64,000 nt of DNA from Armigeres subalbatus (taxonomy: Eukaryota; Arthropoda; Insecta; Diptera; Culicidae): assembly GCF_024139115.2 (NCBI RefSeq), contig NC_085140.1, positions 432,077,240 to 432,141,239 of the forward strand, in the 5' to 3' direction. Shown piece after piece: positions 19,901-32,890 of the stretch (position 1 is its first letter; each line of letters begins with the position of its first letter). The notes below the pieces were generated by a model that made no database searches, had not been told where the DNA came from, and saw only the letters and a program-made list of their open reading frames with translations. Both the position numbers and the translations under genes were made by a program.

Positions 19901-22115
19901 CTCTATCGGTCACATTATCAAATTCGAACATAAAAATGCATTTCTTCATCTTTCCAATCTTGTGTCTCATTTGGGAGCAGTTATCCCCACGCCGAATGAC
20001 TTATCCTATCATTCTTCCAAAACTGTTTTTATAAATGCTTCCCACAGTGATTACGTAGCTCGATCGGAAACTCCCACTCGTGAGGAGCCTTTCCGGATAT
20101 TCGACCACGCCTTCCGCTCCGAGGCTGATTGATTTCGTTTCGATAAGGATTATCAAGAAATAAGTCTGAATCAGCTATAGTAATATGCTTGATTCAGCGT
20201 GTTCCATGACTAAGTTTCGGAGCAGCTGTTTCTTCTTCTCAAACCATGGATGAGTGGGAGCATAAGCAACAGATGCCATCCCAACGAGTCTTCTTACATC
20301 AGCCAGCAGCGTTTCGGGAAGTCTTAACAACCAAAGCAACGCCAAATGTTCTTCTTCTGGAACCGAGATGATAAGATTCGATTTAAATTCGGAGAAGGAG
20401 CCAAAGAAGACGGATGGCTGCATGTAGTGGATGTAGGAACAACACAAACAAAGTAACGACGACCAAAGAAACGTGATCAATGAATGGATGAATGAAACGA
20501 CCAAAAGTGATTTTGGTTGTAAAGGCTTAGCGTTCGTCGTCTTCTTCGTCGGCTCTTACGCTAGCCGTGCGTTTTCTGGTTGATCGTTTGCTCGCTTTGT
20601 GGGCCCTCCTTCCTTCTATCTCTTCTCAGGGCAGTGATGCTGAGTTTTTGAATTAATTTCTTGGAACTACTATTTTCAAAGATGAATGAGAAATATATTT
20701 GAGAATTTTATGAGTTTGTGTACACAAGTTTTAGTACTAAAGTTTTTGTAAATTAGCTTTACATAAATCTATGGTTTTATCCCTACGAAATGTATAACTG
20801 CTGCTTATACCCTGAGTAAAAGCTTAGTCAGCATAAATTCGCAGATGATGAGTTCGATTCAGAGGAATCAGAGGACCTTCCTTCAAGACAATTGTGTCGA
20901 CTTTTGAGCAACAGTGCCATATGTAGATTGAATCTGAGAATGATCCGTAATATATTAATAGGCAGAAAATCGAAATAACTATTACCATAAAAAATGAATA
21001 ACTGAGGATTCCCTAACCAGCTCCTATTGCAATTAGTTAGTAGCCAAGTTGGCAACCGATCCGATCACTATGACTCGATTTTTCCCCATGCTTATTATTA
21101 TTACTATGCTATTTTTTATCCTGCTCCTCCCCTTCGCCGGCCGTCCCGATGTAATGTAGAGAGGAAAAAATACGATCACAGTCATCGATCTCATTCTGCG
21201 TTCCGTCTCGCACCCCATTCGTCATCCAAATGTCAGTCGCTGCCTGTGTACTATATGTTGATTATACACCAACACTAAACTAATAGTTTGATCTTAATCG
21301 TTCAAGCACTCTCTCTGCCTCTCGCAGTCAAATCAGCGCGCACTGGTTGTCTCTCGTACCCGATCCACGCTTAGGTGCTGTGGCGCAAATATTTCGACAT
21401 GCAACTTTTAATTCTTCTGTTTTATTCTATTCGTACTCGCGTAAATGACATTTTAGATAAGAACCCAGAGTTTTATAGAAAAATAATATTTTTTTTTAAA
21501 TCAGTTTCTCAGCACCAAGCCTTTTTTTACTCTCTTCTTTCATGTCACGGTTGAACGAACATCTCCTTCAGTAATTTTAGTGCAAACTTAATACAAATCT
21601 CAAAAAGTAGACAAAAGGATTTTTTTAAAAATGTATGAGAAAATGACTCAAGATAAAACTTTCTTCAATTGCCATCGCATAGGTATATTGGGAAAACATA
21701 TTCCTGCAGTCAGTGTTTTAGTATTATTATTTTTTCATTAAAGTACTTTGCCTTAAGACTGTGAGAAGTCAGACAAGTTTTTGTAATATTTGATCATCTA
21801 TAAAACAAATTGATAATCGCAGTCTTCTTTCTAGTTTAAAAAAAAAGTCAACTTGTAATTTTGATAAGAAGCAATGTGAATTTTCGTTAAACATGCTTGA
21901 AAGTGTGTCGAAGTCCACCCACTAAAACAATAATTATGATATTATTATTCACTGAAAGGTATTTAACAAAAAATCAAGCCGAATTAAAATTATCAAAAAT
22001 TTTATATGTCAGAAACCTGAATCATACAAATCCAGACAAAATTCTTAAGCAATTGTCCAAAATTGATTAGATTTCTTATTATGTTCTGGAAAAAATCTGG
22101 TTGGATTCCGAACAT
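16950..22115. other. Largely unique sequence, no supported gene
   Basis: The base composition is more balanced than in the repeat blocks. It includes a (CGT)n microsatellite near 17735-17752. Scattered short ORFs (for example 17269-17550 minus, 20175-20504 minus) have no recognisable domains. A diverged reverse copy of the palindromic MITE may lie at about 19385-19470. It could be intron or intergenic spacer. Confidence 0.45.
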
Positions 22116-22119
22116 AATT

Positions 22120-22925
22120 CTTCCAATTAGGTACTTTCGGATTCCTAGCACAAAATCTTTCTGAATGTCAAGAGAATTCCGTTGAGAAGCCCAAACTAGT
22201 TCTGTTCAGAGGTCCAAAAGGATTATGTTCGGAAGCCGGAAGGAAGCGGAAATAATTTAATTCGGAGTTACAGAAGGATTCGTTTCAGAAACCCAAAAAG
22301 ACCTCCAAACGGTATTATTTTGAACTTACGGACGGAATTCTTTTTGGGTTCCCGAGCAAAATTTTTCGGGCTTTCGAATGGGATATTTTTATGCTTCCGA
22401 AATGAATCATTTAGGCTTCCTTTCGGAATTCGTTTGGACTTTTGGGCTTCCAAATGAAATTATTTGAACCTATCGTATGGAATAATTTTGAGCTTTCGAA
22501 CGGAATTCTTGTTGAATATTGTTGTGCTTCCGAGGGAATTTATTTTTAACTTCCGAACGGAATCCTTTGGGTTTCCAAACGGAATCATTTGGGCTTCCGA
22601 GCGGAATCCTTTTGAGCTTCCAGGCGTGATCTCTTTGGGCTTTGAAACGGAATCTTTTGGTGCTTTGAATGGAATTCTTTTAGGCTGAACAGAATTATTT
22701 AGGCTACCGAAGGAAATTTTTTAAGACTTTTGAGCTTCCGAACGATATCATGTTGGGTTTTCGAATGGAATACTTTTGTGCTTTTGAGCGAAATCTGTAT
22801 GGGCTTTCGAATGGATTTTATTTGAACTTCTGTACGGAATCCTTTTGACTTCTGAACCGTGGGTCTTGGGCTTCTGAACGAAATCCTTTTGTCATTCCGA
22901 ATAGAATATTTCTAGAATTCCAAAG
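22120..22925. repeat. CTTCCGAACGGAATTCTTTTG minisatellite
   Basis: About thirty degenerate units of 24-30 bases, consensus near TTCCGAACGGAATCCTTTTG, some inverted in sense by their internal GGAATTCC-like symmetry. The ORFs over it are artefacts of the repeat. Confidence 0.8.
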
Positions 22926-22929
22926 TCCT

Positions 22930-25900
22930 TGCACATCTTATTTGGCCACGACGCTAAACTTTGTTTTTGTTACTTCGACGAGCAAGTAGGACTGTAAGGG
23001 CAAACTGAAGCTAAACAAACGTTTGATTAATTAGGTAATCCCAATGCACATGAGAGATGGGAGAAAATTGCATTCACTGTGTCATGTGTCATGATTTTCA
23101 AATAGCAATTGCTATTTTACACAAGAAGAACTTCAAAGAAATATAAACCGAGGCTAAATCCTAGTGTGATGTTATTCAAGAGAGAAGAATTTTCTCCGCG
23201 CTCCGATTAGAAACTCTTCGCGTTATGAGAAGCTAACTGTATGGGTTTCGAGTTGCAAATTGTTCGTGTTTCACAATATAAATAGTCGGTGTAGATAAAA
23301 AAAAACTCGCCGCGTTCCACAATGCAAATTATCCAAAATACAAATACTCCGAGTTATGAGGCTCAAAAGAATTTCCTCCACGCTTGAGAATTATAATTCT
23401 ACGCGTTGGGAGTAGACCACGATATGAAAAGGCATTTTTTGAATTCGAAAAAATGATTTGTCCATGTTCCGAGATGAAAATTGTCCGACTAGAAAATCGG
23501 TCCAAGTACCGAAAAGCAAACCATCCAAATTCTGAAATTCAAATGATCCAAGCTTGTTCAAGTTTTGAAAAGAATCTTTTGTCCGGATGGAATGCTTCGC
23601 CCTCAAAGAAGATCGCGATCCATATGTAAAGGAGTTCTTCATATTCCGAGAAATAATATGTCCCAGTTTTTAAATTCAAATTGCTCGTGTTTCACACTAC
23701 GAGTACGCCTTCTATTGTGTTTTCGATTGCCACGCAGAAAGATTACATGATCATCCGGAATATTTTGTTCTGCTGTATGCGTAATTGATTCTTTTGCTTA
23801 ACCAAAATGAACCCTTCTACACCCCACCTCTTATATCCGACATTCCAGCAATTTCTTGTGAAGATGTAGATGAGTCGGAATCCCAAATTTTTCCTATCTT
23901 ATCCGTTCCTTATGTAGGAGAACGAAGTGGATGTTTTGTATATTTCTTTGAAAAAAATTATGTGTTTGAAAAATTGTTGCATGAAGAAGCCCCAGAAAAA
24001 TCCCTTCCGTAATTAGTTTGAGTTTTCAATAAACTGTGCAAACCCCCTTGAAAGTTGGCTATGAACTAAACTGTCGTAGGCTAAAACTTTTCGAACAAAC
24101 TTTATCTATATATGTTCTTTTGGTGCTAATAATTTCGGATTTGTAGCATGGTAAGGGAGCTTTCTTTCTCTGTAATATGCCTTCAAGTTTTGGCTCATAC
24201 CAGCTGTGGTTTTCAATGTGGAACCTTTCTTTCAGCGCGGGATTCAGTTCACTTAATACCGACAGCCGACCGACTCGACGTGAATTTCTGTTGGCCTGTG
24301 TTGAACCTTGGCTACAGGTTTATGGATCATTTTTTCGGAGCCGTCCCTAGAACTCGTGGTTAGATCGATAACTCATTAGATTTTGGGTTGTGAGAGCACC
24401 CAGCCTAAGGACTTCCCGAATAAAAAATATGGTACCTAAAACAATACATTTTATTGTAACACTTCCATTTAAAACAATATTGCTACATAATATATTGTAG
24501 GTGCATTAGAATGTATTGTTATGAACTATTTACTGAACTGTAAATTAAGTTTCCGCAATACAATATACGAGTTGTTAAGTATCGTAACAATATAGAATTT
24601 GAGATTTTTTTTCTTTGAACGATACAATATAAGATAAATATATTATAGACATGACAGACTAAAATGTTTAAAATACAATAGTTTGAATTGCACTTTTATT
24701 GTAAAACAATTCAATGCTTATATTTTAAATTAAAACAACTTGAACGTTCAACAATAAAATTATTTAATGAATATTCCAGAAACTGGCACTTAGAAGTTAA
24801 CTGTTTTTATAATGACAACATCCCGCCACTAGCATTTTTAAGAGAATGTCTGAATTATTGTTAGTTTCACATTTTATTAGAAGTAAATAAGAACTTTTTG
24901 CACAATAAAATCCTATGAAAAACTGTGTGATACCAAGAAAAGCTGAAACAAATCTTTAAAAAGCTACCCAAACTTTTTTCCAAAGTTTTTTATTTCAAAC
25001 ATTTGTCTAGAAATTCACTAAAATTTATAAAAGGAACTTCTACATGCTTCTACATTAATACACGGGTAGAAATCCGTTCCCCAAAATGATAAAGTAATTA
25101 AAGATTTCGTGAATCCATCGTGTTCTTAAGTTATGAAAATACACCATGAATATAATTCATGGTTTCATGATTTATTTTCGCGTAACACATCCAATCCGTT
25201 ACGATTTGGTTGTTGAGATAGAAAAAATAAAAAACAAGATTAACACAAGCCTTGAACTCGAGTATATTGATTAAGAGCCTCCAGAGGTGAACCAGCTAAG
25301 GGCTGAAAGCCTCTTTGATAAAGAAGAAAAAAATTAAGAATCCGGCGTGCTACTTCTCAACTGTTCTTTCTTTTTGGGAACGAAGTGTTGGAAGTATAAC
25401 CGGTTATGCATTTTGTCGACTGGTGGGGATTCCACAGTACCATGAATGCATTTGTTTCCGTGTAAAAGAAACTTCTTCATCAGAAATTTGCTCTTTGTAT
25501 CCTTGAAAATTCAATTAGAATTTCTTACTCCGACACCCACCAATGCACTAATGAAAAACCTCCGATGGTTTTTTATATTTCACAAGAAGTTTTTTTTATG
25601 AAGACCTGATTATTATTAATAGAAAAGATCGAAGAGGACTTTCGCCAAAACATGTACACGAACTTTTCCACGGATTTATCTAGGAACTTCTTCAGGAATT
25701 CTTTAAACATTTGCCCGGGAAGCCTTGGAGAACTACTTGTAAAATTTCTTCAGAAATAAGTCCAGGCATTTCTTTATGATTTCTTTAAAGAATTTTCTTC
25801 ATGAATTCCTTTCAGAAGCTCTCCATATAATAGTTCTGGTGTTATCTTATTGCACAATTCTTAAAATGCTGGGAGATGAAATTTCCTGAAATTTCAGAAA

Positions 25901-26130
25901 AAAGAGAATTCATCGAAATTTCTGAAGAAGGAACGAAATTCTGTAGAAGGAATTGCCAAAAGCTAGAAGAGCATTTTCGTATGTTAGAACGTGTTTGACT
26001 CTTCATTTGCTATACCCATTATATTGTCAGCGTCGCAAATCTTGAACCAACAATTACCTACCTCAATTTTTAACTCCGTGATACTGTCGATAGATCATAC
26101 ATAAGAAGGTATCACACCAACAAATATCTA
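22930..26130. other. AT-rich sequence with weak repeats, no supported gene
   Basis: Bases 23200-23660 hold loosely repeated GTTCCGAAATTCAAAT motifs. Bases 24440-24800 are very AT-rich with many ACAATA/TATTGT inverted motifs, resembling an old AT-rich MITE. Bases 25600-25960 carry diverged GAAATTCCTTC repeats. Nothing here looks coding. Confidence 0.45.
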
Positions 26131-26136
26131 AACTAT

Positions 26137-26345
26137 CTAAGACGAGTTTAGTACTTTCCATTTAATTCCACTACGTTTTGTTATCTTTGCAGATACGTAT
26201 TTCGACCTCAACTGTGAGGCCGTCTTCAGCGTCTCGTACTTGACTCGCCTCACAGTTGAGGTCGAAATACGTATCTGCAAAGATAACAAAACCTAGTGGA
26301 ATCAAATGGAAAGAACTAAACTCGTCTCAGACGGTTGAATACATT
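26137..26345. mobile_element. Full-length palindromic MITE (hairpin arms about 83 bp)
   Basis: The left arm (26137-26219) and the right arm (26248-26332) are near-perfect inverted copies containing CAGATACGTATTTCGACC. They enclose a 28-base loop, CCGTCTTCAGCGTCTCG plus 11 more bases. The flank GGTTGAATACATTCCACT follows. A transcript would fold into one long hairpin. Confidence 0.9.
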
Positions 26346-26583
26346 CCACTAAAATAGCCTAAAATATTTTTTCTAAATATCTAAAGGTTTCTAGATAGGA
26401 ATTTCAAAAGAATGACATTAGTATCACTAATTCCCAATCTACGAAGTAAGCAATTATAGTCATGTACCTAATCTACATTAAAAAATCACTCAAATAAAAT
26501 AATAAAATAACATAAATAATAACGATTACATTAAAAAATTGGACTTTTTTCGGATGGTGATAAAAAAAAGCTAAGAAAGGTAA

Positions 26584-26898
26584 TTACTTTTGATAAATTT
26601 CCCATGTCGGTTGCCACTTTTTTTTTACCTCCCGGCCAAGCTCACTCAGCGATGTAGCCACTTTTCCATCGGTCTTCCTCTTCAGCTTCCTTTGGAGCTT
26701 ATTGCTGCTCAGGGTAGTCGGCCATCCGGAACCGGGCTTTCTTCCGATGCTCTGATTGTTGTTTAATAATGCCAAGATGTTGTAGATGCCAGAACGGGTG
26801 TATCCGGCGTCCACAATGTCCGTTTTCGACGCGGCGGCATGGTGCCGTTCTTTGAACGCGTACACTTCTGAACGGAGTTGCTTCACTGTTTTTACCAT
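26584..26898 (-). pseudogene. Tc1/mariner (ITm) transposase, N-terminal DNA-binding fragment
   Basis: A minus-strand frame of 104 residues begins MVKTVKQLRSEVYAF. It contains helix-turn-helix content (GYTRSGIYNILALL) followed by the linker GRKPGSGWPTTLS, the GRPR-like region that precedes the second HTH in ITm transposases. The pattern is closest to what I know of mosquito ITmD37E-type elements, but I cannot verify the subfamily. Family members are about 330-350 residues; this piece ends before any catalytic DDE/DD37E motif, so it is a truncated relic. The invariant R of the GRP motif is W here. No clear terminal inverted repeats were found around it. Confidence 0.75.
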
Positions 26899-26899
26899 C

Positions 26900-28255
26900 T
26901 CGGTTAGAGTTCGACTGATAGAGCTGTCAAATTTTGTCTCAAATCTTTCAAATCTGTCATGGGTTACTATGATTGATGCTGCATGGGTAGTTTCGTCAGT
27001 CAGGGTGATGGTAAACCCATGAAAAATTCAAAAATCTTTTTTTTTTTCAAATGCAAACGTTATACGAAGTACACCGTAACAATGCTAATCATGAATGAGA
27101 AGGCTTCTCTCATATGCAATTCTAGAAGGAAGAATTTCCCTAAATTTCTCTCTATGTAAATTTTCGTTCACTTTGATGCACATATTTGAAGCATAAAAGT
27201 AAACCCGAGAATAAATAAACGCCCTGAGAGTAAAGAACAAAATAAATTAAAAATTACAAGATTGTGCAAAAATTAAGCAATTTTAATTGAATATTGATTT
27301 ATATAATTTATTTAAATTCACAGGATAGTTGAAAATTACATCATATCAGTTTATTTTTTATGTGTCTGTTAATTTTCATTATTTTTCTTTCTGCGTACTG
27401 TTTTTCTACTGGCCAGCAAAAGGAAGCCAAAACAAGATCTCTGCTTCTATAAATTGAACGATATAGTTTCCCGTAAAGCTCCCACTGTTATTGTAATTGT
27501 TATAAATTTAAGCAACATTAACAATATCAGTTGTCCCACTATTATTCTGGAATGCACTAACCGATCATCTAAAATTTTAATTAGAAAACTATCGACCGCA
27601 ATCTCAGTCAAGTGCCATTTTGCTTCAATGAAAAAATCGTTACTTTGTCTGAAAAATACCAAGCGTGCGCAACTCGATCATATTCATTCTCGCCCTCCTC
27701 CTCCTCCATCGCACCACCACATCAGTTGCGCACTATCAGTCCCATCAACCGACACACATCCGAGCCGATCGATTCTCTCTCCGACTCTTTCTATTCCTAT
27801 GCGCTGCGCATGTTGGACTTGAGCTGGCTGGCGGCGGTGGTCCCAAAATTTTCTCACCACCTATGCGCTGCCAGGCTATGCTATGCTGTAATGGTACGGT
27901 TTGCCATGCTCTGACAACAAACTCTCGTTTTCGGTCGGTTTTTTATGTGAATTTGACTGTATGTTGGTATGGTTTACCTATGGATGGATGGATGGATAGA
28001 TGGATGAATGGTGTTGTTATGTTTTTAGGAGGTTTTGATCTCCAAATGATCTGCTAGCTGTTCCAGTCGTGCTAGCAGCAGCTTCAGTTGAGCTTGAGTT
28101 ACCCGCGCCTCCACCTTCGCTTCGATCTGCGCTCTGTGCGCTTCGAACCACAGTCTCGGTAGACGCGGTGCCTAACGCGCATTCGTGTCGTCGTTCGCAT
28201 TTGGTTCCAATCCGTCCTCGTCCATGTGTTTTGTGTGTATGATCTCTTTAAACCC
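26900..28255. other. Sequence upstream of the candidate promoter
   Basis: Bases 26900-27430 are AT-rich with no gene. From about 27650 the sequence becomes pyrimidine- and CpG-richer, with TGGATGGATGGATGG repeats at 27984-28005. Its composition blends into the GC-rich block that begins near 28060. Overlapping ORFs at 27454-28057 in three frames have no recognisable domain. Confidence 0.4.
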
Positions 28256-28256
28256 C

Positions 28257-28290
28257 TCAGTTAAACTTTAGACTCCGAAACGGACGCGCG
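28257..28290 (+). promoter_or_regulatory. Candidate TATA-less core promoter: initiator plus MTE
   Basis: TCAGTT at 28257-28262 matches the arthropod initiator, with A+1 at 28259. At the expected +18 to +29 (28276-28287) the sequence CGAAACGGACGC matches the motif-ten-element consensus CSARCSSAACGS at 10 of 12 positions. No TATA box is seen near -30. It sits at the upstream edge of a GC-rich block that ends at a good splice donor. The match at the correct spacing is the main support. Confidence 0.45.
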
Positions 28291-29760
28291 CGTTGTCGAG
28301 AGCGTACCACCTCTCTGCACATGTGATGTGATCGATCGATAGATCGTTCGTTGATCCTTTCTCGGTGTTCTCGTACGGTCCAACGTTCTGTGATGCGATA
28401 TCTTCGATGTTCGGTGCAGTAAAGAACAGCGTCTATCTAATCCACGGATTGTTTGTTGTTTGAGAGTTCTCGTACGTGCTCAAGTGGATCCTGCTGCCGT
28501 ACGTTTACCGACCGGTAATCGGAGCAAAATCTTAATCGTGCAATAAAATGCAATTATCAGCAGAGTTGCATTCGTCGAATGTGGAGTGTTGTTTGTTATT
28601 GTGCTTTCCGTGAAAGATTGCAGAAATCGGTGGAAACAAAGCGAATTGGAAACGAACAAACCAACCGACCAAAGAACGAAGACCCGTGTGTGGGAGGGTG
28701 AGAGTGCGCGAAGGTGTGTGCCGGAGCCGCCGCGGGAAACTTGAGAAGGGGGCGGGGAATCGGAGATCTTTCTCCCGGAGTAGCGCATTCGAGATTTGCG
28801 TGTGAGTGCATTTCCGTAGATATTGCACCGTGTAGATGATGCAGTAAAAATAAACAACAGTGAGTGCCTGCAGACGGTTGTGCGCGCGGTGCCGACGAAG
28901 GCCTCGACTTTTCCACCCCGATAAGCTGTCTCCGCGTTGGTTGGTGTGAGGAGCAGAAGGCAGACAAACAGAGGCCAGTTTTACGATCTCTGCAGCTGCA
29001 TCATTGCACTGCTGCACCCTCTTTGTGTGTGATATACAAGAAATATGAATTGGCCGGGAGTCGTCTTTCTCGGCGGCGAGTAGTGTCGAGTGTGATTACG
29101 ATTACCGGGGAAAAGCCGTAAAGCAAACGCCGTCCGCCGTTCGGCGGGCTACGGTAGTGTGCCGATCTACGTGTGGTGGTAGTAAAGTGACGGAAGTGTG
29201 AGACGGCGTGCGGGGGAGGACCTCCCTAACTGCAATCGAGAGCAAGAGAGCGAAGACGACGACGACGACGATGCACATGGGTGCCGCTGCATCCCAATAA
29301 TAACCAAACCCCCACGGTACAAGTCAGTCCGGCAATCGAACGGTGCGTGCGGCAAGGGGGGGTGTGTGTAAGAAATGCAAGTGTAGTGCACTGCCTAGAG
29401 AAGTGTATGCAGCCAACGCCAACGCATCCCTAAGCTTCTGGCGACGACGAGGATGTCGAATTGAGAATATTGTTGTGTCTTGTTCTGATTCAGGTTTTTA
29501 CTGTCGCCGTCAGTTATCTCCGGTTATCTACGATGGTTGCGGTCTGCTCGGTTCCGTAGCGGTAGCGAGTGCGTCGTTGTGCATGCGAGGATTTGCGAAA
29601 GGATTTGTGCGGCTTGCCGTGGCCGGATGCCGCAGAATCGAATCGAACCCAACAGACGACAGTCGGTTTTGCGTAGCGGGAAGGATTAGCTCCGGGCGGA
29701 GATACTTCAATGTGTTTATACTGCTATTGGAAATTATGGATACAGCACTATAGGATTCTA
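28259..29760 (+). other. Candidate long 5'-UTR first exon of an unidentified host gene
   Basis: About 1.5 kb of CpG- and GC-rich sequence stands out from the AT-rich neighbours. It ends at CTA|GTAAGT, a strong donor with GT at 29761-29762. No long ORF crosses the donor: several upstream ATGs open only short frames (for example the 56-codon frame from 29584, and the 5-codon frame from 29736 that closes at 29753). That fits a non-coding first exon with uORFs, as in large mosquito regulatory genes, with the coding exons beyond this window or far downstream. An alternative donor (GTGAGT at 28860) could end the exon earlier. The gene is not identifiable from this sequence. Confidence 0.4.
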
Positions 29761-29762
29761 GT

Positions 29763-30021
29763 AAGTACGCATATGGTAAATGGGGATTTGAGTTGGAATG
29801 AGTTATTGGATTGTCCGATTAAACTGGCGATATCTTGGAGAGCGAAGGATGCGCCAAATTTCAGCACATCCGATTAGAGTGTTTCCTTTCAAAATATTGA
29901 CATCAACACTATCATTGACGTATGAGTCACTTTGGCAGATTACGGCAAGCATATACACTAAATGTACATTAAGTACGATACCTAGTACTATATGTGTATA
30001 AGTGTGCGCGAAAAAAAAGGG
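29763..30021. other. Start of the presumed first intron, nothing recognised
   Basis: AT-richer sequence follows the candidate donor, with no gene or repeat recognised before the MITE at 30025. Confidence 0.35.
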
Positions 30022-30024
30022 TTA

Positions 30025-30207
30025 AGGCTCCCCCAGACCTAAGCGATTCCATCGCCGCGACAGCGACAACTTGTCGCCGCGATTCTATCGCTGGGTCGCT
30101 GCAGACAATGTTTCATTTACTCTTTCGTACCAATGGCGACAAAATCGCAGTCGCCAAGCGATAGAATCGCGACGCGATTGTCGCGTCGCGTGTGTTTGGG
30201 GGAACCT
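30025..30207. mobile_element. 183-bp MITE with TTA target duplication
   Basis: The ends AGGCTCCCCCAGAC and GTTTGGGGGAACCT are inverted repeats (12 of 14). They are flanked by TTA at 30022-30024 and 30208-30210. The interior is rich in CGCGAC/GTCGCG and ATCGC motifs that themselves pair across the element. The TSD suggests PIF/Harbinger-type mobilisation. Confidence 0.85.
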
Positions 30208-30382
30208 TTATATGAAAAATTTGTTTTACAGTATTGCTATCTGGCATGATGGTATACACGAACAGTAATGAAAAAGTTGTTCTTTGGACATGTGCCTTTT
30301 TGTTTGCACTTAGATATACGATGTGTGGTTTACTGGAAGGACAAAATTTATGTTTTTATTGAACATTTTGATATAATTATCA

Positions 30383-30999
30383 ATCTGGGTTCGATCATTT
30401 AGTAGATTGTCAATAACTCATTCTAGAGGCTGAATTTCAAAATATGTTCCATGGTGGACTTGAAGTGTGAAGGATTTTCTTCAACTCTATCTAACACTGG
30501 TTTGCTTGAATTCCACCAACAACGGAGCTATAGTGCTAGTTGTAGCAACTTATACTAAATGATGATGAATGTCAATCATGTAGTTCCAGTCACCACAACT
30601 AGCACTACAACTCCTTCGAACTAGACTGTTGTTCTACGAATAATTGTACCTTGTTACCTTTGATGAAAAATCTCAAACTCGAGTCAATTTGTTCTGAAAA
30701 AATTAGGCTGTTCTTTGATGATATTTGAGACTGAAAACCGTTTAATTAAGTAGTGATTCGTTTTGTGTCCTGGAATAGTATTGCCTACGCTTATAACACC
30801 CCAAAAATATTTATTAAATTTCAAAATCCAATCGACTCTAAAATTAGTGGAACAAATCGACTCGAGTTTGTTTTTTTTAGCAAAGGTAACTTGGTACAAT
30901 TATGCGTGGAACGGCAGTAGAAGCCCTCCATACAATACATTTAGAAATTCTGCCTCAGGAATAAGTTATTGACAGACCTCCAAATGATCGAACCCAGAT
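30383..30999. mobile_element. Foldback element with about 58-bp terminal inverted repeats
   Basis: The left end ATCTGGGTTCGATCATTT pairs with the right end AAATGATCGAACCCAGAT, and the match continues through TGTCAATAACT to GAATTT. A second inverted pair lies inside (about 30625-30700 and 30845-30910, around CTCGAGTCAATTTGTTC). No coding capacity and no certain TSD were seen. Part of the same element recurs in the opposite orientation at about 52970-53130. Confidence 0.8.
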
Positions 31000-32866
31000 C
31001 ACTATATGATCGAAAACATCCTTGATTTAACGTTTACGGTACGAAGTTTCGTAATAAAAAGTCGATGTACCATGCGTCTCCATATGTTTGTATTTTTATA
31101 AGATGTGGATATTATTTATACTGATACTGATCCTACTGGTCTTGTTGACAAAAACACGAAATACATAGTAGAATCACAAATCACAGATCAAAAAATTCCT
31201 ATGTTGTGGTTGGGAAAAATCAAATTCTCAAATCTCATCCACGATTCAATACAAGCGCGAGTCAAACTCAACGCGAGTACAACTCACATGGCCCAGAGAA
31301 TCATTCATGATTCAACTCACGATTGTCATCATTGCATGATTTCTACGTGTTCTTTTTCTTTAAATTCATCGAATTAACTTCCTTTGCTCAAAACAATGGA
31401 TAATAAATCCATACGTAAACATGAAATATGCCCCGATTAGGTTTAGACGCTTTTTGCAGCGAAATCATTTTTCGGCGAATAAGCGAAACGATGTGATTCT
31501 GCGTGAAAACTCGAGAGCGGTGCTGTCCCTGGAGAATCGCAAGCAAATTAGCTCGCGCATGAGGTTTTGATGATTCCGATTTGAGCATGATTCTACTAAC
31601 ACTGGTTGTGACCAAATTATCTCGGAATTCACCCAGCAATTCATCAAACGACAGTTACTAGTTGATTTATCTGCTCATGAGTATTTTATAGGAAATTGTC
31701 TGGCACTTATCATTGACTACGGTTCAAAGTAATTGTCTGAGGATTCTCACTCAGATTGTTATTGATGGTGTCTTGAGTCATTTCCCAATTCTATTGGATT
31801 TGTTCAAGTCAAATAGTCAAATGTTTCTGACTTTATATTCTTTGATTCAAGATCACACGGAGGATCTTGTATGTATGTATCTAAAACCTTACTTTGGCCC
31901 TAAAGGGTACAGTATCGAGGGTTCTTCGATATGTCGTAAATAAATAATATTTAAAAAAAATATATGAATAAAATTGGTAAGATAGTGCGAGCGTATTAGT
32001 TCCAGTACCAACCGTTCTTGGGAGCAGGCCAAATACACCTGTCTTGTTGATTGGTTGGTCTGTCTGTAGTTGGATCGTGTGATATTCTTGCCAACGATTG
32101 TATCTTACCTCAATGATAATAATATGATTATATCGACTGTAAACATCACAAAGAATCGTGGCTTCGTAAAGTATTATACACGCCTGATCCTATCAAAAAA
32201 CAAACTTGAGAAAAAATGATTACATTGCTGCAGAGTAGATTAGACCTCTTATCTCCCATCCAACACAATCTGACAATCTGACATTTTCAGCACTAAGTAA
32301 TTTACTTTAAGCATCGTTCAAGCCCTTTACTCAAATTTAGGTCGAGTTTATTTAACTTAGGTAAGCGGTAGTTGTACTTGGTTTCTTCTCACCTCTGTGA
32401 TTTATTACAATCTTTCCTGTAAACAAAATTTGGCACAATTTTTTTTGATTCGTCGTTTCGATTCGATATTTAATATTTGACACAAAATGTGTTTTTGTTA
32501 CAACCGTTCTTGTGAAATTTGCTCGGATTTCAAATTCAAGACTGTCGTGAACGATTTCAGAGTAGTTCATCTAATTGTTGAACAAAACAAGCAGAATTAT
32601 GACATTTAGAATAAATGGTTAAATGTTTATCGTTCAATGGCAGGAGATGACTTAAATATAATACTATTGATGTAAAATGACGAATTCGTGGCTTTGACTT
32701 TCAAAACTTTATGCATAAAAAAAGAAACCGCGTAGATGCATTAATTTCGACCAATGCTTGTCAACAACAAAAAAAGATGTCCGTGAATTGTTACAGATCC
32801 CATTCCAATTTTGCAATACATTTAAAACTTTTATGTTTTGAAAATCGATTATTTTTGTTTTTTCAT
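31000..32866. other. AT-rich non-coding sequence, no supported gene
   Basis: Short ORFs in both strands lack any recognisable domain. No RNA gene, array or clear inverted-repeat element was seen here. Confidence 0.4.
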
Positions 32867-32890
32867 AATACTCCACAATTTTGGAATTTG

